A stretch of 63,385 nt of DNA from Paenibacillus silagei (GCF_017874735.1 NZ_JAGGLV010000034.1:1-63385); one strand, 5' to 3'. Shown: positions 15,960 to 24,001, counted from the first letter of the stretch. Notes: generated by a model from the letters alone, not told the origin. A program made the numbers and translations.

Positions 15960-16840
15960 GCGGTATCGAGAATATCTCGTCCCCAACAAGAACCAAAGCG
16001 ATAATTCAGCGTTACGGATTCTCCTTCAAAAAAAGCCTGGGCCAGAACTTTCTGATCGATCAGAATATTCTGGATAAAATCGTGGATGCCGCCGGTCTGG
16101 ACAGCACAGCCGGTGCGCTTGAGATTGGGCCGGGGATCGGAGCACTGACGGAACGGCTGGCGATGACGGCCGGGGCTGTCACAGCGGTAGAGATTGACCG
16201 CAGGCTGATTCCGATTCTTAGAGATGTCCTGTCGCCTTATCCCCATGTAAAGATCCGTAATGACGATGTGCTGAAGGTGAATCTGCAGGAGCTGTTCGCT
16301 GAGGATTTCACAGGGAGGGACCGGGTTAGTGTCGTAGCTAACCTGCCGTATTATGTGACTACACCCATCCTCATGAAGCTGCTGGAGGAGAAGCTGCCGC
16401 TGGATAATATCGTGGTCATGATCCAGAAGGAGGTTGCCGAGCGTATGGCGGCGTCTCCGGGCGGCAAGGAGTATGGCAGCCTGAGTATTGCCGTCCAGTA
16501 TTACAGCGAGCCTGAGCTGGTCTGTATGGTGCCTCGTACGGTGTTTATCCCGCAGCCTAACGTGGAATCGGCTGTGATCCGGCTGAAGGTCAGAGAACGC
16601 CCTCCGGTGGAGGTAGCGGACGAGAAGCATTTCTTTGGTGTGGTACAGGCGTCCTTTACCCAGCGGCGCAAGACGATTGCCAATAATCTTAAGGCCCGCT
16701 ACTTCCCGGAAGAAGGGCGGGAGCGCCTGGAGGCGCTGCTCTCCGAAGCCGGCATTGAACCCTCGCGGCGCGGCGAGACGCTTAGCATTGAAGAGTATGC
16801 GCGGCTCAGTGCGGTTCTTCTGGCTGCAGGCATCGCATAG
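15956..16840 (+). CDS. rsmA: 16S rRNA (adenine(1518)/(1519)-N6)-dimethyltransferase KsgA
   Basis: A 294-residue SAM-dependent dimethylase of two adenines in helix 45 of 16S rRNA. Motifs: KSLGQNFLID at the N-terminus, LEIGPGIGALT (SAM), VEIDRRLIP, and the catalytic NLPYYV. Its start overlaps the rnmV stop by four bases. Confidence 0.97.
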   Translation: MSGIENISSPTRTKAIIQRYGFSFKKSLGQNFLIDQNILDKIVDAAGLDSTAGALEIGPGIGALTERLAMTAGAVTAVEIDRRLIPILRDVLSPYPHVKIRNDDVLKVNLQELFAEDFTGRDRVSVVANLPYYVTTPILMKLLEEKLPLDNIVVMIQKEVAERMAASPGGKEYGSLSIAVQYYSEPELVCMVPRTVFIPQPNVESAVIRLKVRERPPVEVADEKHFFGVVQASFTQRRKTIANNLKARYFPEEGRERLEALLSEAGIEPSRRGETLSIEEYARLSAVLLAAGIA

Positions 16841-16914
16841 AATACAGAAAACCCTCCCGGCGGATGAACCAACCGGGGCCTTTGCCCATAACATGGGGTA
16901 GAGGTGGTGTTGTA

Positions 16915-17823
16915 ATGAATCTAGGAGACTTGGTCATTCGTAAATCCTATGGCGGCGATGTGACCTTCCGGGTAGACAATATATTGCAGAATAGAGCAGT
17001 CATTAAAGGCACGGAGTTCCGTCTGCTGGCGGATTCCCCGCTGGAGGATCTGGTACAGGTGCCTCCTACACGGGTTACCGAGCGGGGAGCGCGTGCACAG
17101 ATCAAGGCAACAGAATCTCTAACCTGGCTGCGTAAAGACCGGCAGGTGCAGAGCCAGCGAAGCGGAGAGAGCGTGTCGGGGTCCACGGGAACCTGGGGCC
17201 CATCTCCGAAGGAAGCGGCTTATTTTGAAGTGCCGGGTAAGGTCCTGCATTTGGATGGGGATGCACTCTATCTGAAGAAGAGCCTGAGCCTCTACGAGCA
17301 GCTGCGCATACCGGCCGAGGGACATCATGTCAACGAATCCAAAATGGCGGAGACGCTGTACCGTCTGCTGCCCCGTGTGCGTCCCGATATCGTAGTGATT
17401 ACCGGCCATGATGGAGTACTTAAGCAACAGCAGAATTATGATCTGTACAGTCTGAGCAGCTATAAGAATTCACAGAATTTTGTGGCAGCCATCCGGGTGG
17501 CCCGTGAATATGAGCGGAATTTCGATGCTTTGACGATCGTAGCCGGAGCCTGCCAGTCGCACTTCGAGGCTCTCCTGGGCAATGGCGCCAATTTCGCCAG
17601 CTCCCCGGGCAGAATACTCATTCATGCCCTGGACCCGGTGTATATCGCGGCCAAGGCCTCTTTTACCTCTATCCGGGATACCGTGAACTTAAGCGATGTA
17701 CTGAGCCATACGATCAGCGGCAATCAGGGCATGGGTGGAATAGAGACGCGGGGCAGCTTCCGGATCGGAATGCCTCAGCTGCAGAACCTGGCTACGCTGA
17801 AGGTAGCGCCTTCGGTGCTATAA
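16915..17823 (+). CDS. yabG: Sporulation-specific protease YabG
   Basis: A 302-residue protein of the YabG family, a sigma-K-dependent protease that trims spore coat proteins in B. subtilis. The conserved stretches PDIVVITGHDGVLK, AGACQSHFEALLGNGANFASSPGR and IHALDPVY are intact. The ATG at 16915 lies seven bases after GAGGTGG; a further upstream ATG (16864) lacks a ribosome site. It stands between rsmA and veg as in B. subtilis. Confidence 0.95.
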   Translation: MNLGDLVIRKSYGGDVTFRVDNILQNRAVIKGTEFRLLADSPLEDLVQVPPTRVTERGARAQIKATESLTWLRKDRQVQSQRSGESVSGSTGTWGPSPKEAAYFEVPGKVLHLDGDALYLKKSLSLYEQLRIPAEGHHVNESKMAETLYRLLPRVRPDIVVITGHDGVLKQQQNYDLYSLSSYKNSQNFVAAIRVAREYERNFDALTIVAGACQSHFEALLGNGANFASSPGRILIHALDPVYIAAKASFTSIRDTVNLSDVLSHTISGNQGMGGIETRGSFRIGMPQLQNLATLKVAPSVL

Positions 17824-17854
17824 CCGGGTAAGTGATAACTGAACAGGCGGAAGG

Positions 17855-17886
17855 AATAGGGTAAGCATTCGTGCTTATCCTATTTT
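17855..17886 (+). terminator. Intrinsic terminator after yabG
   Basis: A 13-bp stem AATAGGGTAAGCA / TGCTTATCCTATT with a TTCG loop and a short T run. Confidence 0.75.
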
Positions 17887-17994
17887 GCTGCCACGGAAGC
17901 CGCTTATGACACAAGATGGGTCAGGGAGCAGCCGGGTCTCATTACTGATAACAAGGTGCTTAAGTCAGGAATTTCCCCGTCTAAAAAAATTCCG

Positions 17995-18023
17995 TTGACA
18001 ACTTTTTTCTCATCATCTATAAT
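17995..18023 (+). promoter_or_regulatory. veg promoter P1 (perfect sigma-A consensus)
   Basis: TTGACA (17995-18000), exactly 17 bp, TATAAT (18018-18023): both hexamers perfect. Confidence 0.93.
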
Positions 18024-18035
18024 TATTTATTTAAT

Positions 18036-18064
18036 TTGACAAGTGGTTATGGAAGTTGTATAAT
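18036..18064 (+). promoter_or_regulatory. veg promoter P2 (perfect sigma-A consensus)
   Basis: TTGACA (18036-18041), exactly 17 bp, TATAAT (18059-18064). It is 41 bp downstream of P1. B. subtilis veg is also driven by strong tandem promoters. Confidence 0.93.
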
Positions 18065-18092
18065 GGACAAGGAAAGAGGTGGTCGTCAGGTA

Positions 18093-18368
18093 ATGGCTAA
18101 TAACGCGCTGTTAGAAATTAAACGCAGTCTTGAAGCTCACGTCGGTCATAAGATCACGTTGCGGGCTAACGGTGGCCGTCGGAAGACCGTTGAACGCACC
18201 GGTGTCCTGGAAGAAACGTACCCTTCTGTATTTATTGTCAAACTCGATCAGGAGCAGCAGACATTCAAGCGTGTCTCCTATAGCTATGCCGATATACTTA
18301 CTGAATCTGTGGAAATCACAGTTACCGAAGACGATGGGCAGATGCGGATTATGTATATCAAAGCTTAG
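18093..18368 (+). CDS. veg: Veg protein (biofilm-formation stimulator)
   Basis: A 91-residue protein of the Veg family. In B. subtilis Veg stimulates biofilm genes by antagonising SinR and is one of the most highly expressed vegetative genes. Conserved stretches: LEIKRSLEAHVG, ANGGRRKT, ERTGVLEETYPSVFIVKLD and YSYADILTE. The ATG at 18093 follows GAGGTGG; an apparent longer frame starts inside the P2 -35 box and must be wrong. It is preceded by two consensus promoters and followed by a terminator. Confidence 0.95.
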   Translation: MANNALLEIKRSLEAHVGHKITLRANGGRRKTVERTGVLEETYPSVFIVKLDQEQQTFKRVSYSYADILTESVEITVTEDDGQMRIMYIKA

Positions 18369-18375
18369 CGTCATG

Positions 18376-18404
18376 ACAGTCTCCCTGCGGGGGGGCTGTT
18401 TTTT
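18376..18404 (+). terminator. Intrinsic terminator of veg
   Basis: ACAGTCTCCC pairs with GGGGGGCTGT through a TGCG loop; a T6 tract (18399-18404) follows. Confidence 0.85.
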
Positions 18405-18411
18405 GATAGAA

Positions 18412-18487
18412 TTTTTATGTTTTGGGGTCCCCGCAAAGTACCTGAGTCATCACCTACGCTAAAGCCCCACTTTGTGGGGTTATTTTG
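18412..18487 (+). repeat. Structured intergenic repeat, copy 1
   Basis: ATGTTTTGGGGTCCCCGCAA through TTTGTGGGGTTATTTTG. It differs from copy 3 at only two positions over 71 bases. CCCCGCAAAGT (18429-18439) can pair with ACTTTGTGGGG (18469-18479), or the 3' part can fold alone as CCCCAC-TTT-GTGGGG followed by TTATTTT, which resembles a terminator. Confidence 0.9.
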
Positions 18488-18513
18488 CATGTAGGGGTCT
18501 TCCTGAATTATGC

Positions 18514-18544
18514 TGCATGACACTGGCCTCCCGGCTGCATACTA
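18514..18544 (+). promoter_or_regulatory. sigma-G promoter of sspF
   Basis: TGCATG (18514-18519; five of six for TGMATA), 18 bp, and a perfect CATACTA (18538-18544). It lies 50 bases before sspF, a gene class transcribed by sigma-G in the forespore. Confidence 0.75.
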
Positions 18545-18593
18545 CATAGGCAGTACGTTCATCATAGAGCAGCATACAAGGGAGGAATTCGTA

Positions 18594-18773
18594 ATGAGCC
18601 GCAGAAGACGAAGCATGATGTCGGAGGAATTGAAGACGGAGCTGGCCAAGGAGCTTGGGTTCTACGAAACGGTTGAGCAGGAGGGCTGGGGCGGAATCCG
18701 GGCAGTCGATGCCGGGAATATGGTGAAACGGGCGATTCAGCTGGCAGAGCAGGCTGCTGCGCGGAAATTGTAA
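18594..18773 (+). CDS. sspF: Small acid-soluble spore protein, SspF type
   Basis: A 59-residue alpha/beta-type SASP-like protein that should bind and protect spore DNA. It shows the family's ELKTELAKELGFYETVEQEGWGGI and the C-terminal GNMVKRAIQLAEQA. GGAGG lies eight bases upstream of the ATG. Its own sigma-G-like promoter and terminator make it a single-gene unit between veg and ispE, as in B. subtilis. Confidence 0.93.
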   Translation: MSRRRRSMMSEELKTELAKELGFYETVEQEGWGGIRAVDAGNMVKRAIQLAEQAAARKL

Positions 18774-18801
18774 GCGGCTATAGCGGTGTCATGCCGCACT
18801 G

Positions 18802-18828
18802 GGTATCGCCTGCGGGCGGTACCTTTTC
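18802..18828 (+). terminator. Intrinsic terminator of sspF
   Basis: GGTATCGCC and GGCGGTACC form a 9-bp stem (one mispair or wobble) with a TGCG loop, then TTTTCT. Confidence 0.8.
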
Positions 18829-18931
18829 TGCTTCCTAGAACCGAATGTATATTTAATGGACTTCACTGTCAGTTTCTCATATAATATGTTAAGTTGTTTT
18901 GTACGGGAAAAGCTGAGGGTGGGTGAACGCC

Positions 18932-19786
18932 TTGAAAATGTATGAGAAGGCACCGGCAAAAATTAATCTGATGCTGGATGTGCTGCATAAGCGGGCTGAC
19001 GGATTTCATGAAGTGGAAATGATAATGACAATGGTCGATCTGGCGGACCGTCTGGAGCTGTCGGAGCTGAAGCGGGATTCGATTATTATCTCAAGCCAGG
19101 CCGGATATATTCCGCTGGATGAGAAGAATCTGGCCTTCCAGGCGGCAAGGCTGATCAAGGATCGGTATAACGTCAGAAGCGGAGTACACATCCATCTGGA
19201 CAAAAGAATTCCGGTCGCTGCCGGCCTCGCCGGCGGCAGCAGCGATGCCGCGGCTACGCTGCGCGGCCTGAACCGGCTCTGGCGCCTGGGCATCCCGGTG
19301 CAGGAGCTGCAGGAGCTGGGCGCTGAGCTGGGCTCAGACGTCCCGTTCTGCGTCACAGGAGGCACTGCCCTGGCTACGGGCAGGGGCGAACGGCTGACCC
19401 CAATCGCGAATCCTCCGCAAATGTGGGTCATCCTGGCGAAGCCGCCGATCAATGTATCGACGGCTGAGGTATACGGACGCGTGCGCGCCGGCAACATAGC
19501 GGTGCATCCGTCCGCGCTCCGCATGCAGCAGGCTCTGGAGGCCGGTGACTTCTCAGCCGTCTGTGAGGGCCTTGGCAACGTGCTGGAGGATGTGACTCTG
19601 AAGCTGCACCCTGAGGTGCAGCAGCTCAAGGAAGCGATGCTGAAGCTGGGGGCGGACGGCGTGCTGATGTCGGGGAGCGGTCCGACCGTATTTGGCCTTG
19701 TCTCCAAGCACTCCAAGGTGGCGAGAATCTATAACGGGCTGCGCGGATTCTGCAAGGAAGTCTATGCAGTGCGTTCGCTGAGCTAA
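18932..19786 (+). CDS. ispE: 4-diphosphocytidyl-2-C-methyl-D-erythritol kinase
   Basis: A 284-residue GHMP kinase of the MEP isoprenoid pathway. Motifs: KAPAKINLMLDV at the N-terminus, PVAAGLAGGSSDAAATL (ATP-binding) near residue 95, and MSGSGPTVFGL at the C-terminus. The TTG at 18932 is nine bases after GAGGGTGG; a GTG at 18923 and an ATG at 18938 are alternatives. It is followed by purR. Confidence 0.95.
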   Translation: MKMYEKAPAKINLMLDVLHKRADGFHEVEMIMTMVDLADRLELSELKRDSIIISSQAGYIPLDEKNLAFQAARLIKDRYNVRSGVHIHLDKRIPVAAGLAGGSSDAAATLRGLNRLWRLGIPVQELQELGAELGSDVPFCVTGGTALATGRGERLTPIANPPQMWVILAKPPINVSTAEVYGRVRAGNIAVHPSALRMQQALEAGDFSAVCEGLGNVLEDVTLKLHPEVQQLKEAMLKLGADGVLMSGSGPTVFGLVSKHSKVARIYNGLRGFCKEVYAVRSLS

Positions 19787-19838
19787 GCGGAGCGGGACCA
19801 TCCTCTGATAACGGAGGCAAAGCGGTTTCCGCTTGTGC

Positions 19839-19882
19839 AAATCCGTACAATAATGATATTATTCATAGTAATATTCGGTTTT
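19839..19882 (+). promoter_or_regulatory. PurBox pair (PurR operator) upstream of purR
   Basis: AAATCCGTACAAT (19839-19851) matches the PurBox AWWWCCGAACWWT with one mismatch. AATATTCGGTTTT (19870-19882) matches its inverse with one mismatch. The two are separated by 18 bp, close to the spacing of known PurR operators. This suggests autoregulation. Confidence 0.65.
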
Positions 19883-19951
19883 GTATAAAGTGAATTTAAG
19901 AATCAAGCATGCATTATTCTTAAATTCAGCTTATAAGGCGAGGAGCATTCC

Positions 19952-20779
19952 GTGAAAAAACTTAAACGAAGCCAACGGTTAGTTGACATGACCCAATTTT
20001 TACTGGAGAAGCCGCATGATCTGCTGCCTCTGTCCACTTTTGCAGAGCGGTACGGTGCGGCGAAGTCATCGGTCAGCGAGGACCTGGCTATTATAAAAGA
20101 GGTATTTGAAGGCGAAGGAATGGGCGAGCTGCAGACACTGGCCGGGGCAGCGGGCGGAGTGCGTTATATTCCGCGCATGCCTATGGATATGGCGCTTGCC
20201 TTCGTGAACCGTCTGTGCGGGCAGCTTGAGCAGAGCGACCGGATACTGCCCGGCGGTTATCTGTATATGTCGGATCTGCTCGGCCTCCCGTCCCTGATGG
20301 AGCAGGCCGGCAAGATCATTGCCACCGCCTTCTACGGCGTGGAGATTGATGTCGTCATGACGGTGGAGACCAAGGGGATTCCGCTGGCGTACGCAACGGC
20401 TGCGCAGCTGGGGCTGCCGGTTGTGCTGGTCCGCCGTGACCATCAGGTAACGGAGGGCTCGGCTGTAAGCATCAACTATGTATCGGGCTCCCATAAGAGC
20501 ATCCATACGATGTCCCTGTCCAGACGGGCACTGCGCGAGAAATCCCGGGTGCTGATTGTCGATGACTTCATGAAGGCGGGCGGCACCGTACGCGGAATGG
20601 TCGATCTGTTGGGTGAGTTCAATGCAGAGGTCGCAGGTGTGGGCGTACTCGTAGAGTCCGGCGACGTGGAGAATGAAGAACGCCTGCTGCATGACTACGT
20701 GTCGCTGGTGAAGCTGACAGAGGTGGACTCCAAGGTGCGGCGTATTTCGGCGTTTCCGGGCAACTATTTCTCCTCCTGA
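19952..20779 (+). CDS. purR: Purine operon repressor PurR
   Basis: A 275-residue repressor: an N-terminal winged helix (about residues 1-75, RSQRLVDMTQFLLEKP) and a C-terminal phosphoribosyltransferase-like effector domain with the PRPP motif VLIVDDFMKAGGT near residue 205. PRPP lowers DNA binding. The GTG start has GAGGAG upstream. A PurBox pair lies in front. In B. subtilis yabJ (ridA) follows; here spoVG follows directly. Confidence 0.96.
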   Translation: MKKLKRSQRLVDMTQFLLEKPHDLLPLSTFAERYGAAKSSVSEDLAIIKEVFEGEGMGELQTLAGAAGGVRYIPRMPMDMALAFVNRLCGQLEQSDRILPGGYLYMSDLLGLPSLMEQAGKIIATAFYGVEIDVVMTVETKGIPLAYATAAQLGLPVVLVRRDHQVTEGSAVSINYVSGSHKSIHTMSLSRRALREKSRVLIVDDFMKAGGTVRGMVDLLGEFNAEVAGVGVLVESGDVENEERLLHDYVSLVKLTEVDSKVRRISAFPGNYFSS

Positions 20780-20816
20780 ACGAGGGATACTGCCGGTTCT
20801 GAAAAGACGGGCATAA

Positions 20817-20864
20817 TGTCGAAATTATGAGGATTCTTAAGATAACTGCACGAAATCTGTCGAA
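20817..20864 (+). promoter_or_regulatory. Two exact Spo0A boxes upstream of spoVG
   Basis: TGTCGAA occurs at 20817-20823 and 20858-20864, both exact and in the same orientation, 41 bp apart (about four helical turns). They lie 58-105 bases upstream of the sigma-H -35 element. Confidence 0.55.
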
Positions 20865-20921
20865 ATCGACGATTCTGCAAAAATAATCTTCTTAATCAGG
20901 CATTATTTGGAATGAAAAAGA

Positions 20922-20948
20922 AGGAATTCGCTTTGCTGTGTGGAATTA
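20922..20948 (+). promoter_or_regulatory. sigma-H promoter of spoVG
   Basis: AGGAATT (20922-20928), 14 bp, GAATTA (20943-20948). This matches the sigma-H consensus (AGGAWWT, GAAT) and the arrangement of the B. subtilis spoVG promoter as I recall it. Confidence 0.78.
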
Positions 20949-20988
20949 TACACCAAGTCTCTGATGGAAAAAGGTGGTGAACACACAC

Positions 20989-21276
20989 ATGCAAATTACG
21001 GATGTCAGACTCCGCCGCGTCAACTCTGAGGGGAGAATGAAAGCAATCGCATCCATTACAATCGATAACGAGTTTGTTGTTCATGACATTCGCGTCATCG
21101 ACGGGAATAACGGGATGTTTGTTGCAATGCCCAGCAAGCGTACACCTGACGGAGAATTCCGCGATATCGCACACCCGATTTCTTCGGGAACGCGCGAGAA
21201 GATTCAATCTGCGGTTCTGGCCGAGTACGAACGTGCCGCTACGGAAGAAGAGGAAGTTATTGAAGAGGGAGCTTAA
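20989..21276 (+). CDS. spoVG: Septation/RNA-binding regulator SpoVG
   Basis: A 95-residue protein, almost identical in its first 80 residues to B. subtilis SpoVG (ITDVRLRRVN, DGNNGMFVAMPSKRTPDGEF). SpoVG affects septation and binds nucleic acids. The tail is acidic (EEEEVIEEGA). The start is set by homology at the ATG 20989; GTGs upstream in frame overlap the ribosome site. It carries a sigma-H-type promoter. Confidence 0.96.
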   Translation: MQITDVRLRRVNSEGRMKAIASITIDNEFVVHDIRVIDGNNGMFVAMPSKRTPDGEFRDIAHPISSGTREKIQSAVLAEYERAATEEEEVIEEGA

Positions 21277-21339
21277 GCGGTGAACCGCTGACTCTCTGAG
21301 AGTTGCTGCCTCCCCAGGGCGGCAATAGGCCATACCGTT

Positions 21340-21416
21340 TTATATGTTTCGGGGTCCCCGCAGAGTACCTGGGTCAGCCTCGGAGCCAAAGCCCCACATT
21401 GTGGGGGGATTTTATT
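21340..21416 (+). repeat. Structured intergenic repeat, copy 2 (divergent)
   Basis: TTATATGTTTCGGGGTCCCC to GTGGGGGGATTTTATT. Less similar to copies 1 and 3, yet the pairing of CCCCGCAGAGT with ACATTGTGGGG and the 3' CCCCA/TGGGG hairpin remain possible, with G-U replacements. Confidence 0.85.
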
Positions 21417-21426
21417 GGGGTTCGAA

Positions 21427-21465
21427 GAAAAGGGAACCATGCCTGCATGGTTCTCTTTTCTTTTT
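21427..21465 (+). terminator. Strong intrinsic terminator between spoVG and glmU
   Basis: A 15-bp stem GAAAAGGGAACCATG / CATGGTTCTCTTTTC (one G-U) with loop CCTG, then T5. Confidence 0.92.
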
Positions 21466-21519
21466 GCCCGGAATGAGATATATTCAGTAGTGAGTTCAAG
21501 AAGTGGGAGGTTGGCATTC

Positions 21520-22920
21520 TTGAAAAGAATGGCTGTTGTACTTGCTGCAGGCCAAGGCAAGCGCATGAAATCTAAATTATACAAGGTACTGCACCCTGTC
21601 TGCGGTAAACCGATGGTAGGGCACGTGCTTGATACAGTGAAGGCGACCGGATGCCAGCATAATGTAGTTGTTGTAGGCCACGGCGCCGAGAAGGTGAAGG
21701 CATACTTAGGCGAGAATGCCGAATATGTGCTGCAGGATGTCCAGCTTGGAACCGGCCATGCCGTCAAGCAGGCCAAGGATCTTCTGGGCAGCGAAGAAGG
21801 AACCACCATTGTCATCTGCGGAGATACGCCGCTTGTCATGAGTGAGACACTCGAAGGCATGATGGCGCTGCATGAAGAGCAGAATGCTGCTGCAACTGTC
21901 CTTACTGCTGTTATGGAGCAGCCTGCCGGATATGGACGGATTATCCGCGGCGAAGACGGCGGAGTGCTGAAGATTGTGGAACAGAAGGATTGCACAGAGA
22001 GTGAAGCTGCGGTTAACGAGATTAATACAGGGACGTATTGTTTTGATAACGCGAAGCTCTTTGCTGCTCTCGAGAAGGTTACGAATACCAACAACCAGCA
22101 GGAATATTATTTGACGGATGTTATCGGCATACTCCGGGCGCAGGGCGATATCGTTCTGGGCTATCAGGCCCATGATGCAGCAGAGTCCATTGGTGTGAAT
22201 GACCGACTGGCGTTGTCTGAAGCCGAAGGCTATATGCGTCAGCGCATCAACCGGGGGCATATGCTCGGCGGAGTCACTATCATCGATCCGGCTTCAACCT
22301 ACATCGGAGCAGATGTTGTCATTGGAGCAGATACGGTGCTGTATCCGGGCACGGTACTCAAGGGCAAGACAGTGATCGGCGAAGATTGTGTGATTGGTCC
22401 GGCAAGTGAAATTGAAGACTGCGTGATTATGGACGGAGCGGCTGTGAAGCATTCCGTGCTGAATCAGGCTCAGGTCGGCACACGGGCTTCCGTTGGGCCT
22501 TTTGCGTATTTACGTCCCGGCACCGTTCTGGGTGAGGGTGTTAAGGTCGGCGACTTCGTAGAGATCAAGAATGCTACAATCGGCGACGGCTCCAAGGTAT
22601 CTCATTTAAGCTATGTCGGTGATGCTGAGGTCGGTAAGAATGTCAATATCGGCTGCGGCGCCATCACCGTTAATTATGACGGCTATAATAAGTTCAGAAC
22701 CGAGATTGGCGATGATGCCTTTATCGGCAGCAACGTGAACCTTGTTGCTCCGGTTACAGTGGGCAAGGGCGCATTCATTGTCGCCGGCTCCACTATTACG
22801 CGTCCGGTTTCGGAGAACGATCTGGCGATTGCCAGAGCAAGGCAGGAGAATAAGCCGGGTTATGCAGAGAAGATCCGCTCCCGGGCCAAGGCGAAGAAAG
22901 ACCAGCATAGTCCATCGTAA
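21520..22920 (+). CDS. glmU: Bifunctional UDP-GlcNAc pyrophosphorylase / GlcN-1-P acetyltransferase
   Basis: A 466-residue enzyme making UDP-GlcNAc, the peptidoglycan precursor. N-terminal nucleotidyltransferase: VVLAAGQGKRMKS. C-terminal left-handed beta-helix of hexapeptide repeats (about residues 255-450) with the acetyltransferase region NYDGYNKFRTEIGDDAFIGS. The TTG at 21520 lies nine bases after GGGAGG and gives the family N-terminus; the longer upstream frame runs through the terminator and is not used. Confidence 0.96.
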   Translation: MKRMAVVLAAGQGKRMKSKLYKVLHPVCGKPMVGHVLDTVKATGCQHNVVVVGHGAEKVKAYLGENAEYVLQDVQLGTGHAVKQAKDLLGSEEGTTIVICGDTPLVMSETLEGMMALHEEQNAAATVLTAVMEQPAGYGRIIRGEDGGVLKIVEQKDCTESEAAVNEINTGTYCFDNAKLFAALEKVTNTNNQQEYYLTDVIGILRAQGDIVLGYQAHDAAESIGVNDRLALSEAEGYMRQRINRGHMLGGVTIIDPASTYIGADVVIGADTVLYPGTVLKGKTVIGEDCVIGPASEIEDCVIMDGAAVKHSVLNQAQVGTRASVGPFAYLRPGTVLGEGVKVGDFVEIKNATIGDGSKVSHLSYVGDAEVGKNVNIGCGAITVNYDGYNKFRTEIGDDAFIGSNVNLVAPVTVGKGAFIVAGSTITRPVSENDLAIARARQENKPGYAEKIRSRAKAKKDQHSPS

Positions 22921-23028
22921 AGCGTGTAAGCAGAAAGCAGCTGTAGGCTTAGAGCGCCGGACGGACTTCTTGCACATCCGCGCCGGTGCTTTGGCCAGTT
23001 AAATTCCGTCACGGAGGGTTTATATTTT

Positions 23029-23982
23029 ATGACTTATTGTGATTCCAAACTCAAGATTTTCACCTGCAACTCCAATCCTAAGCTGGCCAGCCAGATTGCT
23101 GATTATATCGGCATTCCGATGGGCGAGTCCCATACGACCAGCTTCAGTGACGGAGAGATTCAGGTTAAGCTGTCGGAGAGTGTCCGGGGCTGTCATGTCT
23201 ATATCGTACAGTCCACCTGCGGACCGGTGAACGACAATCTGATGGAGCTTCTGGTGATGGTAGATGCGCTTAAGCGTGCCTCCGCGAAGAGCATCAATGT
23301 CGTGATTCCTTACTACGGGTATGCCCGTCAAGACCGTAAGGCCCGTTCCCGTGATCCGATTACGGCCAAGCTGGTAGCGAACCTGATTGAGAAGGCGGGT
23401 GCACATCGCGTCATTACTATGGACCTTCATGCGATGCAGATTCAAGGCTTCTTCGACATTCCTGTGGATCATCTGCTGGGTGTTCCGATTCTGGCTCAAT
23501 ATTTCCGTTCGAAGCAAATTCAGAACCCGGTGGTCGTCTCTCCTGACCATGGGGGCGTGGTGCGTGCCAGAAAGCTGGCTGACTTCCTTAACGCTCCGCT
23601 GGCGATTATCGACAAGCGCCGTCCTGAACCGAACGTCAGTGAGGTTATGAACATTATCGGTAATATTGAAGGCAAAACGGCGATCTTGATCGATGATATC
23701 ATCGATACGGCAGGAACGATCGTTCTTGGAGCCAATGCCCTGATGGAAGGCGGCGTGAAAGAAGTCTACGCCTGCTGTACGCATCCTGTATTATCCGGTC
23801 CGGCGCATGAACGTCTGGAAAACTCTCCGATCAAAGAAATTATCGTGACGGATACCATTCCAATTCGCAGCAGCAACCCGACCTCCAAGCTCAAGGTACT
23901 GTCCGTAGCCCCGCTTATGGGCGAAGCTATCATTCGCGTGCATGAAGAGCTGTCGATCAGTAAGCTGTTCGAAATCGAATAG
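23029..23982 (+). CDS. prs: Ribose-phosphate pyrophosphokinase
   Basis: A 317-residue PRPP synthetase supplying purine, pyrimidine, NAD, His and Trp synthesis. Motifs: ILSWPARL is only an out-of-frame shadow; the true frame shows FSDGEIQVK, YYGYARQDRKARSRDPITAKL (flexible loop), MDLHAMQIQGFF and the PRPP motif AILIDDIIDTAGTI. It is preceded by GGAGGG. In B. subtilis ctc follows; it is absent here. Confidence 0.97.
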   Translation: MTYCDSKLKIFTCNSNPKLASQIADYIGIPMGESHTTSFSDGEIQVKLSESVRGCHVYIVQSTCGPVNDNLMELLVMVDALKRASAKSINVVIPYYGYARQDRKARSRDPITAKLVANLIEKAGAHRVITMDLHAMQIQGFFDIPVDHLLGVPILAQYFRSKQIQNPVVVSPDHGGVVRARKLADFLNAPLAIIDKRRPEPNVSEVMNIIGNIEGKTAILIDDIIDTAGTIVLGANALMEGGVKEVYACCTHPVLSGPAHERLENSPIKEIIVTDTIPIRSSNPTSKLKVLSVAPLMGEAIIRVHEELSISKLFEIE

Positions 23983-24001
23983 GCCGCAGGCAGATCAGCA
24001 G

